64,000 bases of DNA, taken from Allacma fusca (lineage: Eukaryota; Arthropoda; Collembola; Symphypleona; Sminthuridae). Of this stretch, positions 36,867 to 49,888 are shown one piece after another. Under the pieces are notes generated by a model. It did not search any database, had not been told where the DNA came from, and saw nothing but the letters and a program-made list of their open reading frames with translations. Location: contig OX359247.1 in assembly GCA_947179485.1 (NCBI GenBank), positions 44,179,131 through 44,243,130 on the forward strand, read 5' to 3'. Position 1 is the first letter of the stretch; every line of letters begins with the position of its first letter. The position numbers and the translations under genes are program-made.

Positions 36867-39800
36867 GAAACAGACCACAAAAGAATTACTGTCGATAAAC
36901 ATCTTTTTGCCGTTTCTTTTATCTTGGGAAAAGCGGGTCTTGACGTCATAGGGGAGGTAATTGAAACAAAATTAAAATTAATGAGGAAACACTCAGAGCC
37001 AGTGACTCCCATATAGAGTCTGTCAAATATTCTCAGGTATATTTACATGAGGGTTGAGGGCCTCTGTAAAATTTTTATCTCAATTCGCCCCTATGTAGTA
37101 AATTCACATTGAGGAGACCAGCGTTAAAAAATAATTTCTACTCATTTTTATTCCATAACAAAGCCCTTAAAATTTTAATGACCTGGGTTAAATATTCCTG
37201 GTCAATGGGAAATATTTTATGTTCCAAGAAGGGATTTAATGGCATATGATTTTGTAAGGATTTTAAAAATAGGCAATTTGTCTGAGCCCTGTTAATAATA
37301 AAGTGTTTCAAAATTTTTGATGTTATTTTCTGGAACAAAATAGAAATTTGAGAGAGTTTTTTAAAAAGTGGTGCCAGACGCCGGAAATATTTTTCGGGAC
37401 CGTGAGTCTGAGACCATTTGACATAAAGAGTTACACTAAGCTATGAATGTGGGGCATTCAATGTGTAATGCGTTCCTATGGCTTTTGATACGGTGGATTT
37501 TTGTATGTATAAGTAAATAGATACATATGTATGTATCTATGTTTGGGGATTTGTGTAATCCATTGCTTACGTACTCACGTATGTATGTATCTAGGTATGT
37601 ATGTATCTCCACATGCATAAATAGCCTACTTACTCCGGAGAGTTGACGTAACGTTCAAAGACCTCTAGCTCTGTGTGTACACTTGTGATTCCCACGCTTA
37701 CTCTATGTTCCAAAACTCCAAGATTGATTACCTGATTGATGGATAGCGGCTGGGCTCTACGTGGTTGTGGGATCTCTGGTCGTGTCAAAGAATGGAAAAA
37801 GTAGAGCAAGAACGTTTATGGGAAGGTAAAACTCAATAGAAGACATTATTGAGGGAAATGTATTGTGGAAAAATCCTATGGACTCTGCGGAAGCCCACAA
37901 TAATATACAAATATACACTTAACATCTTATCCCCACACAATCCCTGGAAGATTTGGGTACAAGCGGAGATGCTAATTACAAGGAATGAATTAAATCCGAA
38001 TTTTTTTCTCTCACGACTGTTTTCGTACATACACACATTGAGATACAAAAAATTTCCTCTAGGGACAGCCCTTTGGCAAAATCCAGTTCCAAAAAAATAC
38101 AATTCTCAAACCTGAGTAAAAATGCTCAAAATTCCTGGATTTCAAAATTTTTAAAATTTCCTGTAAAAATTTCCTTGAAAACATTCCTCAGATTTTTCCT
38201 GCAAAAAATTCGTTTATACATTTTCTGAGCAGTATAAAATTTTAAAATTTGTTCCCAAACAATTTTTGTAGCTTGCAATGATTTATGGAGAAAAATCACA
38301 AAATTTTTGATGACGAAATTATGGGAATGTTTTGAGAGCAAAGTAAATTTTTGTTTGTAAAAACGCTTGAAATTTACGAGGAAATAAAAGTCAGGATTAA
38401 AATTTCGAGGGGATCAAAAATGTTTTGCAAATTTATGGGCAGAACCTTTTAAGATAGATCCGATAAAATTCGTAAGATTTGATTTACAATTTTTGTATAC
38501 AATGTAGGGGAAATTTATCTGTTACGTAATTGCTATAGATACTTGTATATAATTATAGCTACATAAAATTCACCCAATCCAAGGAAGGAGTTTGTTCACC
38601 TTATCTTCTTAGGGGATTATTGATATGTGCCAATGAGAAATTCATACACATTTGGCCCAATGAGCTCAATTCATTTTTTTTCCGGGAAATGTACCCCTGT
38701 TTGCGTAACCCGAATATTTCCCATTGAGTGTCAAGCAATAGGTTGGAAATTAAATACTTCCCACGACAGGGATACCCCATGAAGGAAATACATAAGCGTC
38801 GGTCCTATGATCCCAATGACGTCCACAAATCCAAGCTTCACATCCATTGTCACCTATCATCTCTCAATCAGTCTCCTATAACTTCCCTAAACATTAGAAA
38901 TCCTGGCAATGGGTCTCACATGTACGTGTACATATAATTATGCTGCTTCAAACTACAAAACAAAATCTACTTACAGCTCTCAAGAGAAATTCTGACTTGG
39001 AATCTGATCCGAGGGAGAAAGGTGTGAAAGAGAAGGGATATAAACAGGAATTGTCAATGGAGCAAATGGGCTCAGAGGATATTTTATTAAATACCCCACA
39101 CTGTCCACAATATGCGTACAAATTCCCCTCAGCCCTTATATGTACATATGTACCTACAGTAAGAATTATTTGGAAAGAAAATATTATGAGATTAGCGAAT
39201 CTTACAAGATCCTTGGAGATGTTGTTGTGACTCCTAGTACAATTTGTGAGGTATAAAGTCTCTATTTATTTTGTGTACAGGAGCACAAAATAATTGCCTT
39301 TAACGCTCATTGACTATCTACCTATGGCGATCCTGGCGCTCGAGAGTGTAAACATTGTCAACACCAGAGTATACTAAATTGAGGTCAATGGATTTTTCTT
39401 TGGGCAGACGTAATTTAGGAAGGCTTGAGAAGGTAATCGGAAATTCCTGGGAAGACTGACAGCCTAGGTCATGCTCACTTTTTGTCTCCAACCCCACCCC
39501 CCCCCCAACAAACAAACACCTTTAAAAGCCTGTAAATATGAATCTTACATATGGTCCCCCTGTTTTGCAAAATAATATTTCCCGCTGAGAGTATCATATT
39601 TTCCCTACAGGTGTACATATGGGGATGTAAAATATATGCACAGTCTTCAAAGTCCATTTAGTCACTCCTTCTGACATAAGGGCTAGAGAGTATGATGAGG
39701 AGGGAAATTTTTACCACCTTTCACATTCTCCAAGCATTCAATTACTCACTCAAGTTTCCTCACTCCCAAGCTCCACGTCTCCAGTTACGTCTTACATCTC

Positions 39801-41879
39801 CTCAACAAGTTTTTCATAAAAGGGTTCAAGTGAAGGGAAAAAATTGACATGTAAAAAAGGCCAGGTTAAATTTTTTTTTGCATAAAAAAAATGCTAAAGT
39901 ATCTTCCAAACATCCAAATGAAGTTTATTTTTTTCTTATTATAATAATATTGCCTAATATTTAAATGAGACAAAATAATATCCTTTCCAGAAAATTAAAC
40001 AAGTTGATAAAAGTTTCTATTATTATTTTTGGGTTCAAATTTTGAAACTAAAAGCTGGAAACATTATTTAAACATTCTTGTAAATTTATTCAAAAAGTTG
40101 GGAAATTGGATGGATTTTTTTGCTATTGAAATTCGATATGCACTTTTTTAATGTGATCCAGATTCCTTGGAAATTGATACTCCTTGAATGAACAAGTTTG
40201 CAGATTAGGGTAAATATGTATAATTATGTACTAGTAGAGTCTGCGGTATAAATATAACGGGATGAGTTAGGATTGTGGGAGATAAATTAAGTGACATTTT
40301 TGATCAAGAGTTTTTTTTATCTGAATCCTATACTCATTCATTCATTGATTCCTCAGCCTACGAGCGCTCATTCATTCATTTTATCCATTCATTCACTTTT
40401 CGACAGCTCGGAGAAATCCTCCTACAATTTCCTACGAATGATATCCACACTTTAGACTATATAATTTTATATGTGTGCTAATTTTCGTATGTGCATAAAA
40501 TTTATGTATGGAAATACCGCTGGAGTTGCACTTTTGCATCCTGACATTGTTACAGTTACCTTCAAGTGCCTCAGCAAAGGATGGGACTTTTATTACTATC
40601 TATTATGAACGCTCTTAAATACAATTTTTTTAACATTAAAATTTTTTTCGTACATCCCTTTCCAGTAATTATTATGAACATAATTGTTTCCCCTGTACAA
40701 TGTCTGTACAAAATTTGACTCCGGAATAAACAGCTCTTCTAGAAAAAATTCGAGTATAAAATCCAAACTTATACCCAAAACTATAACAGAGCAGGTCCTG
40801 CATTCTGTTCTGTATTGACTCACCTTCCCGCTATCTCTCCAAGTATCATCCTGTATCATGTAATTACTGTACAGGTGTGCACTTTAAAAAAGGAACTTCA
40901 ATCCATGGGGGCACTCTGAGACAAATTTCCCGTTCATCCCAATGCTAATTATTGCCCCCTTATAAGAGCATGCTTTATTTCAAGTGTGGAAGTTGCAGCC
41001 TATGAAAGGCTGCCCTTGGAAAGAGTCCGCTGGGAATTGTCCATGTAGATACTTACGGACCTTAAATAAATATTTTGACCATTAGTAGAATTATTAGTAT
41101 AGTCCACTCACTTAATAGATTCCAATGCTCAAATAATTACTTGAAACTTGCATAAATACAAGTGGAGTGTCTGCAAGATGAGATTTTCAAGCGAAATCAA
41201 TTATCACGAGAAAATATCACGAGATCCCTTTTATACAGTACTGGAGAGTAACACTCCCTCAAAACTGTTCCCATGCAATATTGGACGTTAGAATTATCTC
41301 AGCGGCTGCATCAAAACAATGGGCAGGTCATATACATATCTATACATAGATAATTATGATATAGTACAGAGCTTTGTATGCTCTTATAATTCTTTACCAT
41401 ATGTGAAGATTAATTATGGTAAAATCCTCTAATAATACAGCCACTTGAAGATAACTCACTCATTACAGCTCAGAGGAGCTTTTATGTACATGGCACTAAA
41501 TAGCACTCATATACATATCCCACACACACACACACTCACACAGGACGTATTAAAAATGACGTCTGTCATTCCTACACCCACCCAGGCCAGAGTCAGAAAA
41601 CGTCGTCACTATAAGAAGAAAAAAAAACATGAGAAAAATTCAAGATGACAAATATCCTAGTTAGAATCCCTCAACAGCACTATACTGCAGACAGATATGG
41701 TACGCAGGAATAAATTTGAAATAAATTTTGAATTTCTAATTGTTATCTAATCAACGAGGCAAACTTTCTACGGAGCGGTCAGTGTGCAAAAAATAATTTG
41801 CAATTTTAATTCCTCAGTCCTAAGTCGTCAGCCAAGGTTCAGTCCTCATTTTCTCAGCGTATTTTTATTTATTTTTTTT

Positions 41880-41899
41880 TCTCTCTCTCTCTCTCTCTT
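41880..41899. repeat. (CT)n microsatellite
   Basis: About nine CT units after a T run. Confidence 0.93.
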
Positions 41900-41949
41900 C
41901 TCTATCTCTTTGCACAGGAGCTATAATTTATTATAGCGAACTCTCTTTA

Positions 41950-42003
41950 CAGGAGACTCTCATCCCTTGACAGAGAATTTTGTTGGGTGTAGGGACTATA
42001 CTG
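41950..42003. mobile_element. Possible tiny TIR pair, pogo-like
   Basis: CAGGAGACTCTC after TA and GGGACTATACTG before TA, 54 bp apart. The ends are only partly complementary. It shares the gactctc and gggact motifs with other TIR-like pieces in the window. Confidence 0.25.
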
Positions 42004-42462
42004 TACTGTATGTAAATTTTTCTCTCTCATTTACCACAAGTTAATTTGTCCTGTTGACAAGAGCGTGTCAAATGTTTGAAGTGTCAAAGTTTTTTTAAAT
42101 TTATGGGTGCCCTGGTAAAAATAATAAATGTACTACTCGTGTATGGGCTCGGATTTTTTGATGCTGAGTGTGTACGTTTATTATGAAATTTTGCTGGGAT
42201 GCAAATTAGGGGAATTACTCGGAAGGTCTGAATTTTTTGATCCATGACACATTGCAAAAAAGGAAACTCCTCTGGGAATATATTTCATTGAGGGATTTTA
42301 GCCTGCAAGGGAAAATTTGTATTCATACACACATACTTGTAGCCTTACCTTGAGTAATTACCTCCGTGGGTCTGAGCATTTCTTCCCAAGCTTTTTTCCT
42401 AGTAAGATTTATTTTTGAGGATCTATTCATACAGTAGGCTCTTAGCTGTGGAGTCCTGGTCA

Positions 42463-42564
42463 ATGGAAATTTTATTTGCTCAAGTGTTCTCACAATTACT
42501 CAATTATTACTCTTCCAAGAGGACAGGAGTGATTCATCTCCCAGAGATGATACAATTCCTCTCT
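42463..42564 (+). CDS. Candidate alternative first exon (weak) joining exon 5
   Basis: ATG 42463 opens 34 codons that end at TCTCT|gtgagt in phase 0, so it could join exon 5. The peptide starts MEILFAQVFSQLLNYYSSKR and ends EMIQFLS. It is hydrophobic like the 47039 candidate. The intron GT is in a full gtgagt donor but the preceding base is T rather than G. A short open frame with a phase-matched donor is expected by chance a few times in 21 kb, so this is a lead only. Confidence 0.25.
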
Positions 42565-45296
42565 GTGAGTAACGCTCTCCCACTTCCTGAGAAAGAGATC
42601 ATTTCCATAAATTCAGAGACGTTTTAATATATTTTTTTTTTTTGAGTGACAGTAAATTTTTAAAGGGAAAATCCTCTTCCCAGTATCTTCTTCGGGAGTT
42701 TGAACTCACTCCGTCTAACTCCAATGTCGAGGATGGAATTTCCCTCTAGTTTTAAATTTAGACCCGTAACTCATACACACAGTTATGGGATACTCTGTTG
42801 TGGTTGAGTAGAATTTGTCTGGGAATTGGGACGGGAGAGGGGGGGGGGGTGAGATAGAAAACAAAAATAATCCATTAAAAAAAATTGATGCTCATGTCTT
42901 TTAAAAGTTTGCTTTTGTTTCCGCTTCAGGGCTTTTAAGTGCTGGTAATTATCCCTGTCTGCGTATTAAATAATCATAAATTCTATTCCCTATCCCAACA
43001 CAGTCCTCACACATTGAACACTTCTGGGGGCTAAGCTACTTTTACTCTCTCAGGATTTTTCCACATATGTGTCTATCTATCCCAGGGTGTTAAGGAGTAA
43101 ATTTCCGGGAGGGGAAAAATTGAAACAATTTGAACTCAGAGGGGAAAAAGTGTGATGTTTCCCTCTCTTTACAAGTTGTGTCTTGACACGTTCTGAAGCG
43201 AGCTGGAGTTGGCTCCTTAGCAGGGGATTCCCTTAAGAATAATTACTACTTGGAATTGCCAAAGGGGGAAAGGCTCAGATGAAAATCAACAGGGCTGTCA
43301 GTCACATATGTATGTTCGCAAGGACCATTTTACACAAATGCAGTCGAGTCATTTGACGCTTGAGCAACTTGCCAAAAAAAAAAGTACATGCAATTACGGT
43401 AATAACAATTTCCGGAATCCAGTACCAGAAAATAATATGAAACGGAAAAAAATAGTTTTTAAATTGTTAGTGCATTTAGTGCATATCTGGAGAGGCGCGC
43501 AGTTGTTCCTGTATCCCCCTCATAATTATTTCTGTACCAAAATAAATAGATACTTATATCCCAAAGGATGAGCACACAGGACATTTGAGCACGGATGAGA
43601 AAACAAATAACGCTCTGATCATTATTCCTCTTTCAAAACAATCCATTTTTTTTACCAGGACAGATGTGAGAGTCCTTATGTACATACACACTGTGTGCCT
43701 GTGTATATGGCTGAGCGTGCTCATAATATAACTCATAATATGACTGGGGAAATTACAAAATGTACACACAAAAGCCCAGACGCTTTTAAGGAGACTTTTA
43801 CTACATGAGTAAAAAGCCCTGTTTTTAATTTCATACGGGGAAAAAAAAGAAATAGGAGGAAAAAAGCTGGAGTGAAAATGCTGTATTTTAAAGGCAATTA
43901 TTGCCCATTAAATTAAAATGTATTTAAGAGATGGCTCATATTTACTACGAGTAATGGGAATACCAATGGGGATCATTCCCTCTTCCTCCATAATGTATAG
44001 ATAGTATATGTTTATGCACCTGGCAAGTATGTACATGCTGCAGCCTCTCATTACATATACATACCTATTTACATATCTACAGATATCAACACATAATTTC
44101 AGCTCAGGGCTGGGAGTCCCAGAGAGCTGACTCTGTGAAAGGGCTGCTTGGGAATGTGAATGTGACATAGATTGTAAAAATATGTGTGTGTGTGTTTGGA
44201 AGTGTGAGCTATGCTTTTCATATGTGGTTTTAGTAACACACAAGTGTCATATACACAGAAGCTCTTATATGTATATACACACTCCTATATGAACGCTGCT
44301 GGTGCATAAATACGTCAAAACTCAGTTGGAGGGGCGGTCGTGCCAAAGCGTGGAAATGCGCATTTTGTATTGCAAAGTGCAAGTATGTATGTATGTATAT
44401 GTATCTACATAAATATCTATACGTATCTATACATACTACTACAGGAGCAGCTCCCTGAGTATATACACAAGCTCCGTGTAAACAAACCACAATATTCGCA
44501 ATGAGCCTTTTAACCAGTTAGCAGAGCCAGTTGATGGGGCTGGGAAGTCAAATTGAGTCTCCCCTAATTTCTAAGAATCCACTCCTTGAGGATCTTCTGG
44601 GCCTCCCAGAAGTTCTACTACAAGATTCTTATCCTACGTTAAATCCCGAGAATTTTGCTCCTTAACTTCTGATATGCTCCGAGAAGTGGAGCATGCAAGA
44701 GGTAGGAATTGCAGGGAGCATCCCAATATCCAAGAGAGCAATAGCCCAGTGGGAGTTAAGTAAGAGCTGGATTTAAAAACGTGAGCAAATGCTATGTGTA
44801 TGTATGTACAGATATAGGAAGGAAGAGCCCATAGCCCCAAAATTGTTCCCATACATAAAATATAGGAATAAAATCCCATGTAATTTCGTATCTATACTCT
44901 ATGTATAATTATGTGTAGCTATTCCCTCCGGTTAAAGAGGGACTGTATTTGGGAATCATATGTATCTATACACTACCTATATATCTACTGAGGCTATGTC
45001 TATCCCTAGCACTGGGGGAAATTCATACCAGGTCCAAAAAGACATATCCCGACGTTTGAGGAGGAAAAAGGGATTAGACTTTTTCCAAGTTTTAGTTTTA
45101 CTTTGGCAAGCCAAGTCAATTGTACTTCTACGGATCTCTGTACTGTGCACTTTCCCATCCGTAATATTCCTCCCGCTGTAAATCCACATGCACTGAGGAG
45201 GAACTCACGGGTAGTCCCCAATATAATAACTTCTGGTACATACTCTCTGAGTATTGAGTCATCAAGAGTGTGAGTGGGACAGAATCACGGAGTTTG

Positions 45297-45297
<1 letters not shown>

Positions 45298-45327
<30 letters not shown>
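45298..45327. repeat. (CT)n microsatellite
   Basis: About 15 CT units. Confidence 0.97.
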
Positions 45328-45328
<1 letters not shown>

Positions 45329-46937
45329 GGAAAAGAACACACGTTCAGAAACACACCTATATACAATACGGCTTTCATTGAAATATAACCAGTTCAGATT
45401 TCGCTTGAAACCATATATCTACTACAATCTACAGAAGAGCTCAAGACTTATTATCTTCGTTTTAGCACTACAGACAGTCTCATGTCCATGTGCAAGCATT
45501 GACTCCCTCTCGTCATAAAAACATTGTGCTCCTCAGTATATAGTCAGAGGACTTCAAGCTGATACTCTCCTCACACAGACATGGTGTGTCCTGGTTGTAG
45601 TAATATCCATTGTAATTATGTGTGCACATAATAGAGACAGTCATCTGTTGAGCACTGCACCCCAGAGCCGTTTGTTATCATCCATACTCACCTATAAAAT
45701 CCCCTCAACTTGAACAATCTCTGGTCATAAGTACCACTGACACCTTAAAGAGTGGAGTTTCCTCCCGAGAGAATTTTTTTCTCATTTGTTACCAAAAATC
45801 AAACCAAAGAGTAATAATAATAATACTTCTCATCCCAAACATTTAACCCAATTGTAAAAAAAAAAAAGTTACGGAAGGAAAAAATAAGGACGTGATTACA
45901 GACAGTAATTATTATTACTGGGCAATTTAAATTAAATTTGTGCCGGACTTATCTTCAAAATTTTATCCTCCCAGCAGTGTCCATTTAACAACAGTGAAAT
46001 CTCCTCAGATTTTTATTCTGAGGAACTCTCCCTGAGGGATTTAATTTAATTTTGTGAGAATTTTGAAGAACAATTTCAAGGGACGATAAATCCTTGAGCG
46101 AACACATTTCCTGAGAATTTTGTAATTTTCAGAGGAAGAATAACTTTGAAATAATTTGTTGGAAAAAGGAAATTTTTGCAAAGTGGACAATTTCGTTCGA
46201 ACAAATTCATGAGAAGGAAATTACAGGGAATTTTGAGCCAATTGTAAATAAATCCAGTGAACGTGCCATTAGATAAAGAGCTGGGACTGATTTGAGGCTC
46301 TCCAGAGAGATTCCAAGTGAAGTGCTGGATTGGGAAGGGAGAGCTCTGAAGCAGAACTGAATTTTACAGGGAGACCTGGAAGGACGTAGCGTATATATAT
46401 AATTATATAATTATAATTATATAGTCCTATTGTAATCAGTATACTCTCCTGTATTAAATTACAATGCTAAATCAGCCCGTCTCAAAGGACATTAGCATTA
46501 GCACAGAGTTGAGGCCTAACTAATTACAGAGATTTTACATGACCCTAAATATTTACCCCTCTCCAGCCTGAGGTACATATCCCTCTCGGAATCCATACAC
46601 ACAGTGGAATTTTCCTGAATTTTTAATCACTTGGAAATCTCCCGTCCGCTCCGCATTGATTAGGGGATATTGGGATTACTAAAAAGGAATCCGTAATTAG
46701 ATCCCTCAAAAGACTCACATCTCATCTCTCTCTCTGTTTTGAATATATCAATACACAAGTTCTACATTCCACTCGGAGATACTCAAAATCCCTTGTTTGT
46801 ATACCTATACAAATAGTACGGGGACATTTACTCCCGTTACTGTAACACTACCTCTCAAAGTGAAAAGAATCTCAAAAGTGTTCCTCACTCCACGTTTTTT
46901 TTCTAACTTTGTTACAATTATAATTATTTTTCTAAAG

Positions 46938-46944
46938 TATAAAT
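46938..46944 (+). promoter_or_regulatory. Possible TATA box for the 47039 first exon
   Basis: TATAAAT lies 101 bp upstream of the candidate start codon, in an otherwise gene-free intron, followed by a short GC-richer stretch (ccggggagctg). TATA boxes are frequent by chance in AT-rich DNA, so this is only supporting context. Confidence 0.25.
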
Positions 46945-47038
46945 CCGGGGAGCTGTACTACATTCCCCCAGATCTTACGAATTTACATATGCATCTCTAT
47001 TTTTACTCCCCTGAGAGCCAAACCTTATAATAATTATC

Positions 47039-47203
47039 ATGGATCCAAATAACCGGCACAAGTCCACAAATAACAACAACAACGGGAAGAGAGTTGTGCA
47101 ACAAAGTAATATTTTCATTCAAGATAATAGCATTAGTGAGCTGGAGGCTTTGATAACCACTTTCCAACTTATTTTTTACTGGTTCCTCCTCATGGGACGA
47201 GAG
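47039..47203 (+). CDS. Candidate alternative first exon: super-short PDE4 with hydrophobic N-terminus
   Basis: An ATG at 47039 opens exactly 55 codons that end at GAG|gtgagt in phase 0, the phase needed to join exon 5 (FKRML). The peptide begins MDPNNRHKS, has a polyasparagine run and QQSNIF, then an acidic turn SELEAL and a hydrophobic stretch ITTFQLIFYWFLLMGRE. Mammalian PDE4A1 has this layout: a private exon coding for a membrane-inserting helix joined directly to FKRML. A TATAAAT box at 46938-46944 could serve it, with a 5' UTR of roughly 70 nt. Seen: ATG, frame, phase, donor, hydrophobicity. Inferred: use as a first exon. Polyasparagine and intronic location leave room for coincidence; there is no transcript evidence here. 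Confidence 0.6.
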
Positions 47204-48628
47204 GTGAGTTTTTTTTTTCTCTTCAATTTTATTCCTAAAAATAAAACTGTCTTCCAGAGTTGAGGCCCCACTCTATGTAGCTCTGCTTACTTTCTCCCAA
47301 TTATTTCCATGGAGGGGTTTTGGAAGGGAAAAGGAAGCCCGGCAGATTTAATTTCATTAGATTCCGCACTCAAGTCCATCATCCCTCATCATTCCCTCCA
47401 CTGATCTCACACAGTAGGGATCCAATTCCTTTTTAACAATGTGGGTTGGTTTCCCTATAATAATAATTATTATTATATATGTACATACATATACGTACAT
47501 ATGCACTCAACAGTCTCCCTTATCTTTCTGTCACTTCCTCCCATTTGGAACTCAAACAGTCTAATGGAGGAAGCTCAGTTCCTCTTCCTCTATGGTTTTA
47601 GCATCAAAGGACTTTTTTTTCCCTTTAGTAGAATAATTATTACTGTTTTAAAATTAGATGCCCAGTTTGTGGAAAATTATTTTTGGTTTTTATTCCCATC
47701 ACTCCATCCTTCCCCATTGTAGTTGAGGGATAATGGAATTTGACTGAGTCCAATTAATTCTTAAATGTCAACAGGACTTTGATTATTTTGTGAGCGTCAG
47801 TCAAGTACCATATAAAAATTATCCGTTAGTGTTGATTGAGGAGAGGAGGATGATGAGGCAGGGAAATCCGTTTGTGTGAGGTAATGTTTTTTTTTGCGAG
47901 GGTAGATACACAATACAATAGTTGTATGCAGCTCCAAAGGGATTGACTGGGACAGATGATCATGCTAATAAAATTTATTACCAAAACATTATCTTTTATT
48001 GCACATCCAGGAGCTGGGGAAGGGTTACATAATTCCGGCTTATGTACCCAAGCCCCTGCTGGGACTTATAGGAGCTCATAGGGGAATTAAATAGGGGAAT
48101 TAAAGTGTGCATTAAATAGTATTAAATATAGCTACTGACAGTTATTTGACCTCAGAATAACTTGACTCAGCGCTATACGGTCTCTGCCTCATCCCAAGCC
48201 TTCCCAAGTTTACAACTGGAAACTGCTGTGGGATCAAATTATTAATTACGAGAATCAAAAATATGCTGTTAGCACTAACTCCAAGACTAATACAACCAAT
48301 AAAGATACAAGGATTTGAAAGAAATGTGCCGTCAGCTTGTTTTACTAGAATCAAAAGATTTACGTCAAAATTGAGCACCTGGTTAAACTTTAGAATTTAA
48401 ATGTAGAAAAAAAAAACGTTACGTAATTATCATATGATTCTCAAGTAGATTTTTTTCAAGTTTATATTTTGTGTACTGAGAATTCCCTGACGGTGATAGG
48501 TACATACATAATTATGTATCTATATTATACATACATTGGGAAAATGTACTTGGGAGGAATTGACTGACGCGTTTTTTTTCCAAGGAAAAATTTTCTACAA
48601 GCCAGATATAAAATGAGGGTGTGTGGAA

Positions 48629-48787
48629 ATGAAAGGAGTCCAAAGGGACCGGATGCTTTCACAGGAGTTCCAAAACATTTGCCGCCAAAGACTCAATAGA
48701 AACCAGACATTTACGGCACCCGTCCAGATTTCCCGAGGAATCCAAGGAGCTATTTATACGCCCTTAGTAGATACTAAATTCTCGGAT
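48629..48787 (+). CDS. Candidate alternative first exon (weak) joining exon 5
   Basis: ATG 48629 opens 53 codons to GGAT|gtaaat, phase 0, compatible with exon 5 only 1.1 kb downstream. The peptide begins MKGVQRDRMLSQEFQNICRQ, continues RLNRNQTFTAPVQISRGIQ and ends LVDTKFSD; it is basic and not low-complexity. The donor is weaker than gtaagt but comparable to the gtaaaa of exons 3 and 8. A TATAAAA at 48607 is too close to the ATG to place a normal start site. A CT microsatellite lies 25 bp past the donor. No family recognised. Confidence 0.25.
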
Positions 48788-48811
48788 GTAAATTTCCCTC
48801 CAAGGCTTTTC

Positions 48812-48834
48812 CTCTCTCTCTCTCTCTCTCTCTC
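48812..48834. repeat. (CT)n microsatellite
   Basis: About 11 CT units, 25 bp past the donor of the 48629 candidate exon. Confidence 0.95.
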
Positions 48835-49888
48835 TTGAATTTAAACGTAATCTGTGTATAGTGGGAACTCCCGGCCTGGTCCTCACATAGTGAGTGGGAT
48901 TGGATTTTTTTAAAGGAATTTTCCCTTCTTAAGTTAAACTTATTCATTGTACTCGACTCGGGCTAGATAATAATAATCCTGTGTAGGGAGATTTATAAGA
49001 GTAATCTGTCAAACAACTCGGAGGGATTTGACATCAGACTTTGAAATCATTTTGGGGATTTGAACTTCAATCACAGCCCTCCTGGGCTTTGAGTCCATTA
49101 GGGATGAGGGAACACAAGAGGAAGAGTGGAGTAGCTGATTTAAGTGAAAGCAATTTTTTTTTATTCCTGAGGAATTAAATTCTGATTGCTATAGTAAGTT
49201 TGGAATTGAATCTTCAATGGACTTGTTGACTGGGTCTTTGGAGTTGGATTTATAGGAGTGGGGCTGAAAAAAATAAAATCCAGAAATTTAAGTTTGAATT
49301 TCCCTCCTCCTAATAATAATCCCTATTTAATACATTGAGGTACATATACATACATAAGTGTGACATTGTATTTGACTCGTGAGACCTCGCACGTAGTCTC
49401 CAATGTGATTTAACACGAGGGACAATCTTCAGATAGAATGTCCCAATTGGGAATCCAACGAAAGATTTATTTTCTGTTATTTATTTAAATTTCTTATGAG
49501 ACTCCGCCAGATTTTTTTTTTCTCCTCCGGTTCAATTGGTCAGTGTCACTATATGTAGATATATAAGACTGTTGTGGGTATTCTGAGCGGGTTTGAGGCT
49601 TCTCAATTCCCTCCAATTGCACAAAACAAAATTCTAATATATTACCCCATAGACGTTAGAAAATTTCAAAATAATTCTTATCCTTTATTTGAGTGTATTT
49701 CCGAACATACGGAGATACGAAACCTTGAAATAATTATACATATGGAAGATAACAAGTGTATCTATGTATCTATTTTTATCAATAAAAATGTGGTCCTTGA
49801 GAGTCATTTGTTTGGGTGTCTCAAGGTTACACGTCCCCACAAAAATGAATTTGTACTAATTTTGTCTTGTATTGTTTTTTTTTTCCAG

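Larger units (their letters stand above)
28512..49888. other. Intron 4 (21.4 kb)
   Basis: It splits UCR2 at the point where mammalian super-short PDE4 begins. It carries three candidate first exons (42463, 47039, 48629), one minisatellite field at its 5' end, several CT or GA microsatellites and many ATAC/TATG motifs. No nested gene was found, although the large introns of Drosophila dunce do hold other genes. The stretches 30300-34120, 37020-41870 and 42650-46930 hold nothing I can name. Confidence 0.85.

Noticed and set aside
37792-37825. Short ATG frame (MEKVEQERLWE) before gtaaaa, phase 1
   Set aside because: Eleven codons only; would have to skip exon 5 to reach exon 6.
28512-49888. Nested genes within intron 4, as known for Drosophila dunce
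   Set aside because: I looked on both strands for exon chains and conserved domains and found none; small RNA genes cannot be excluded by eye.
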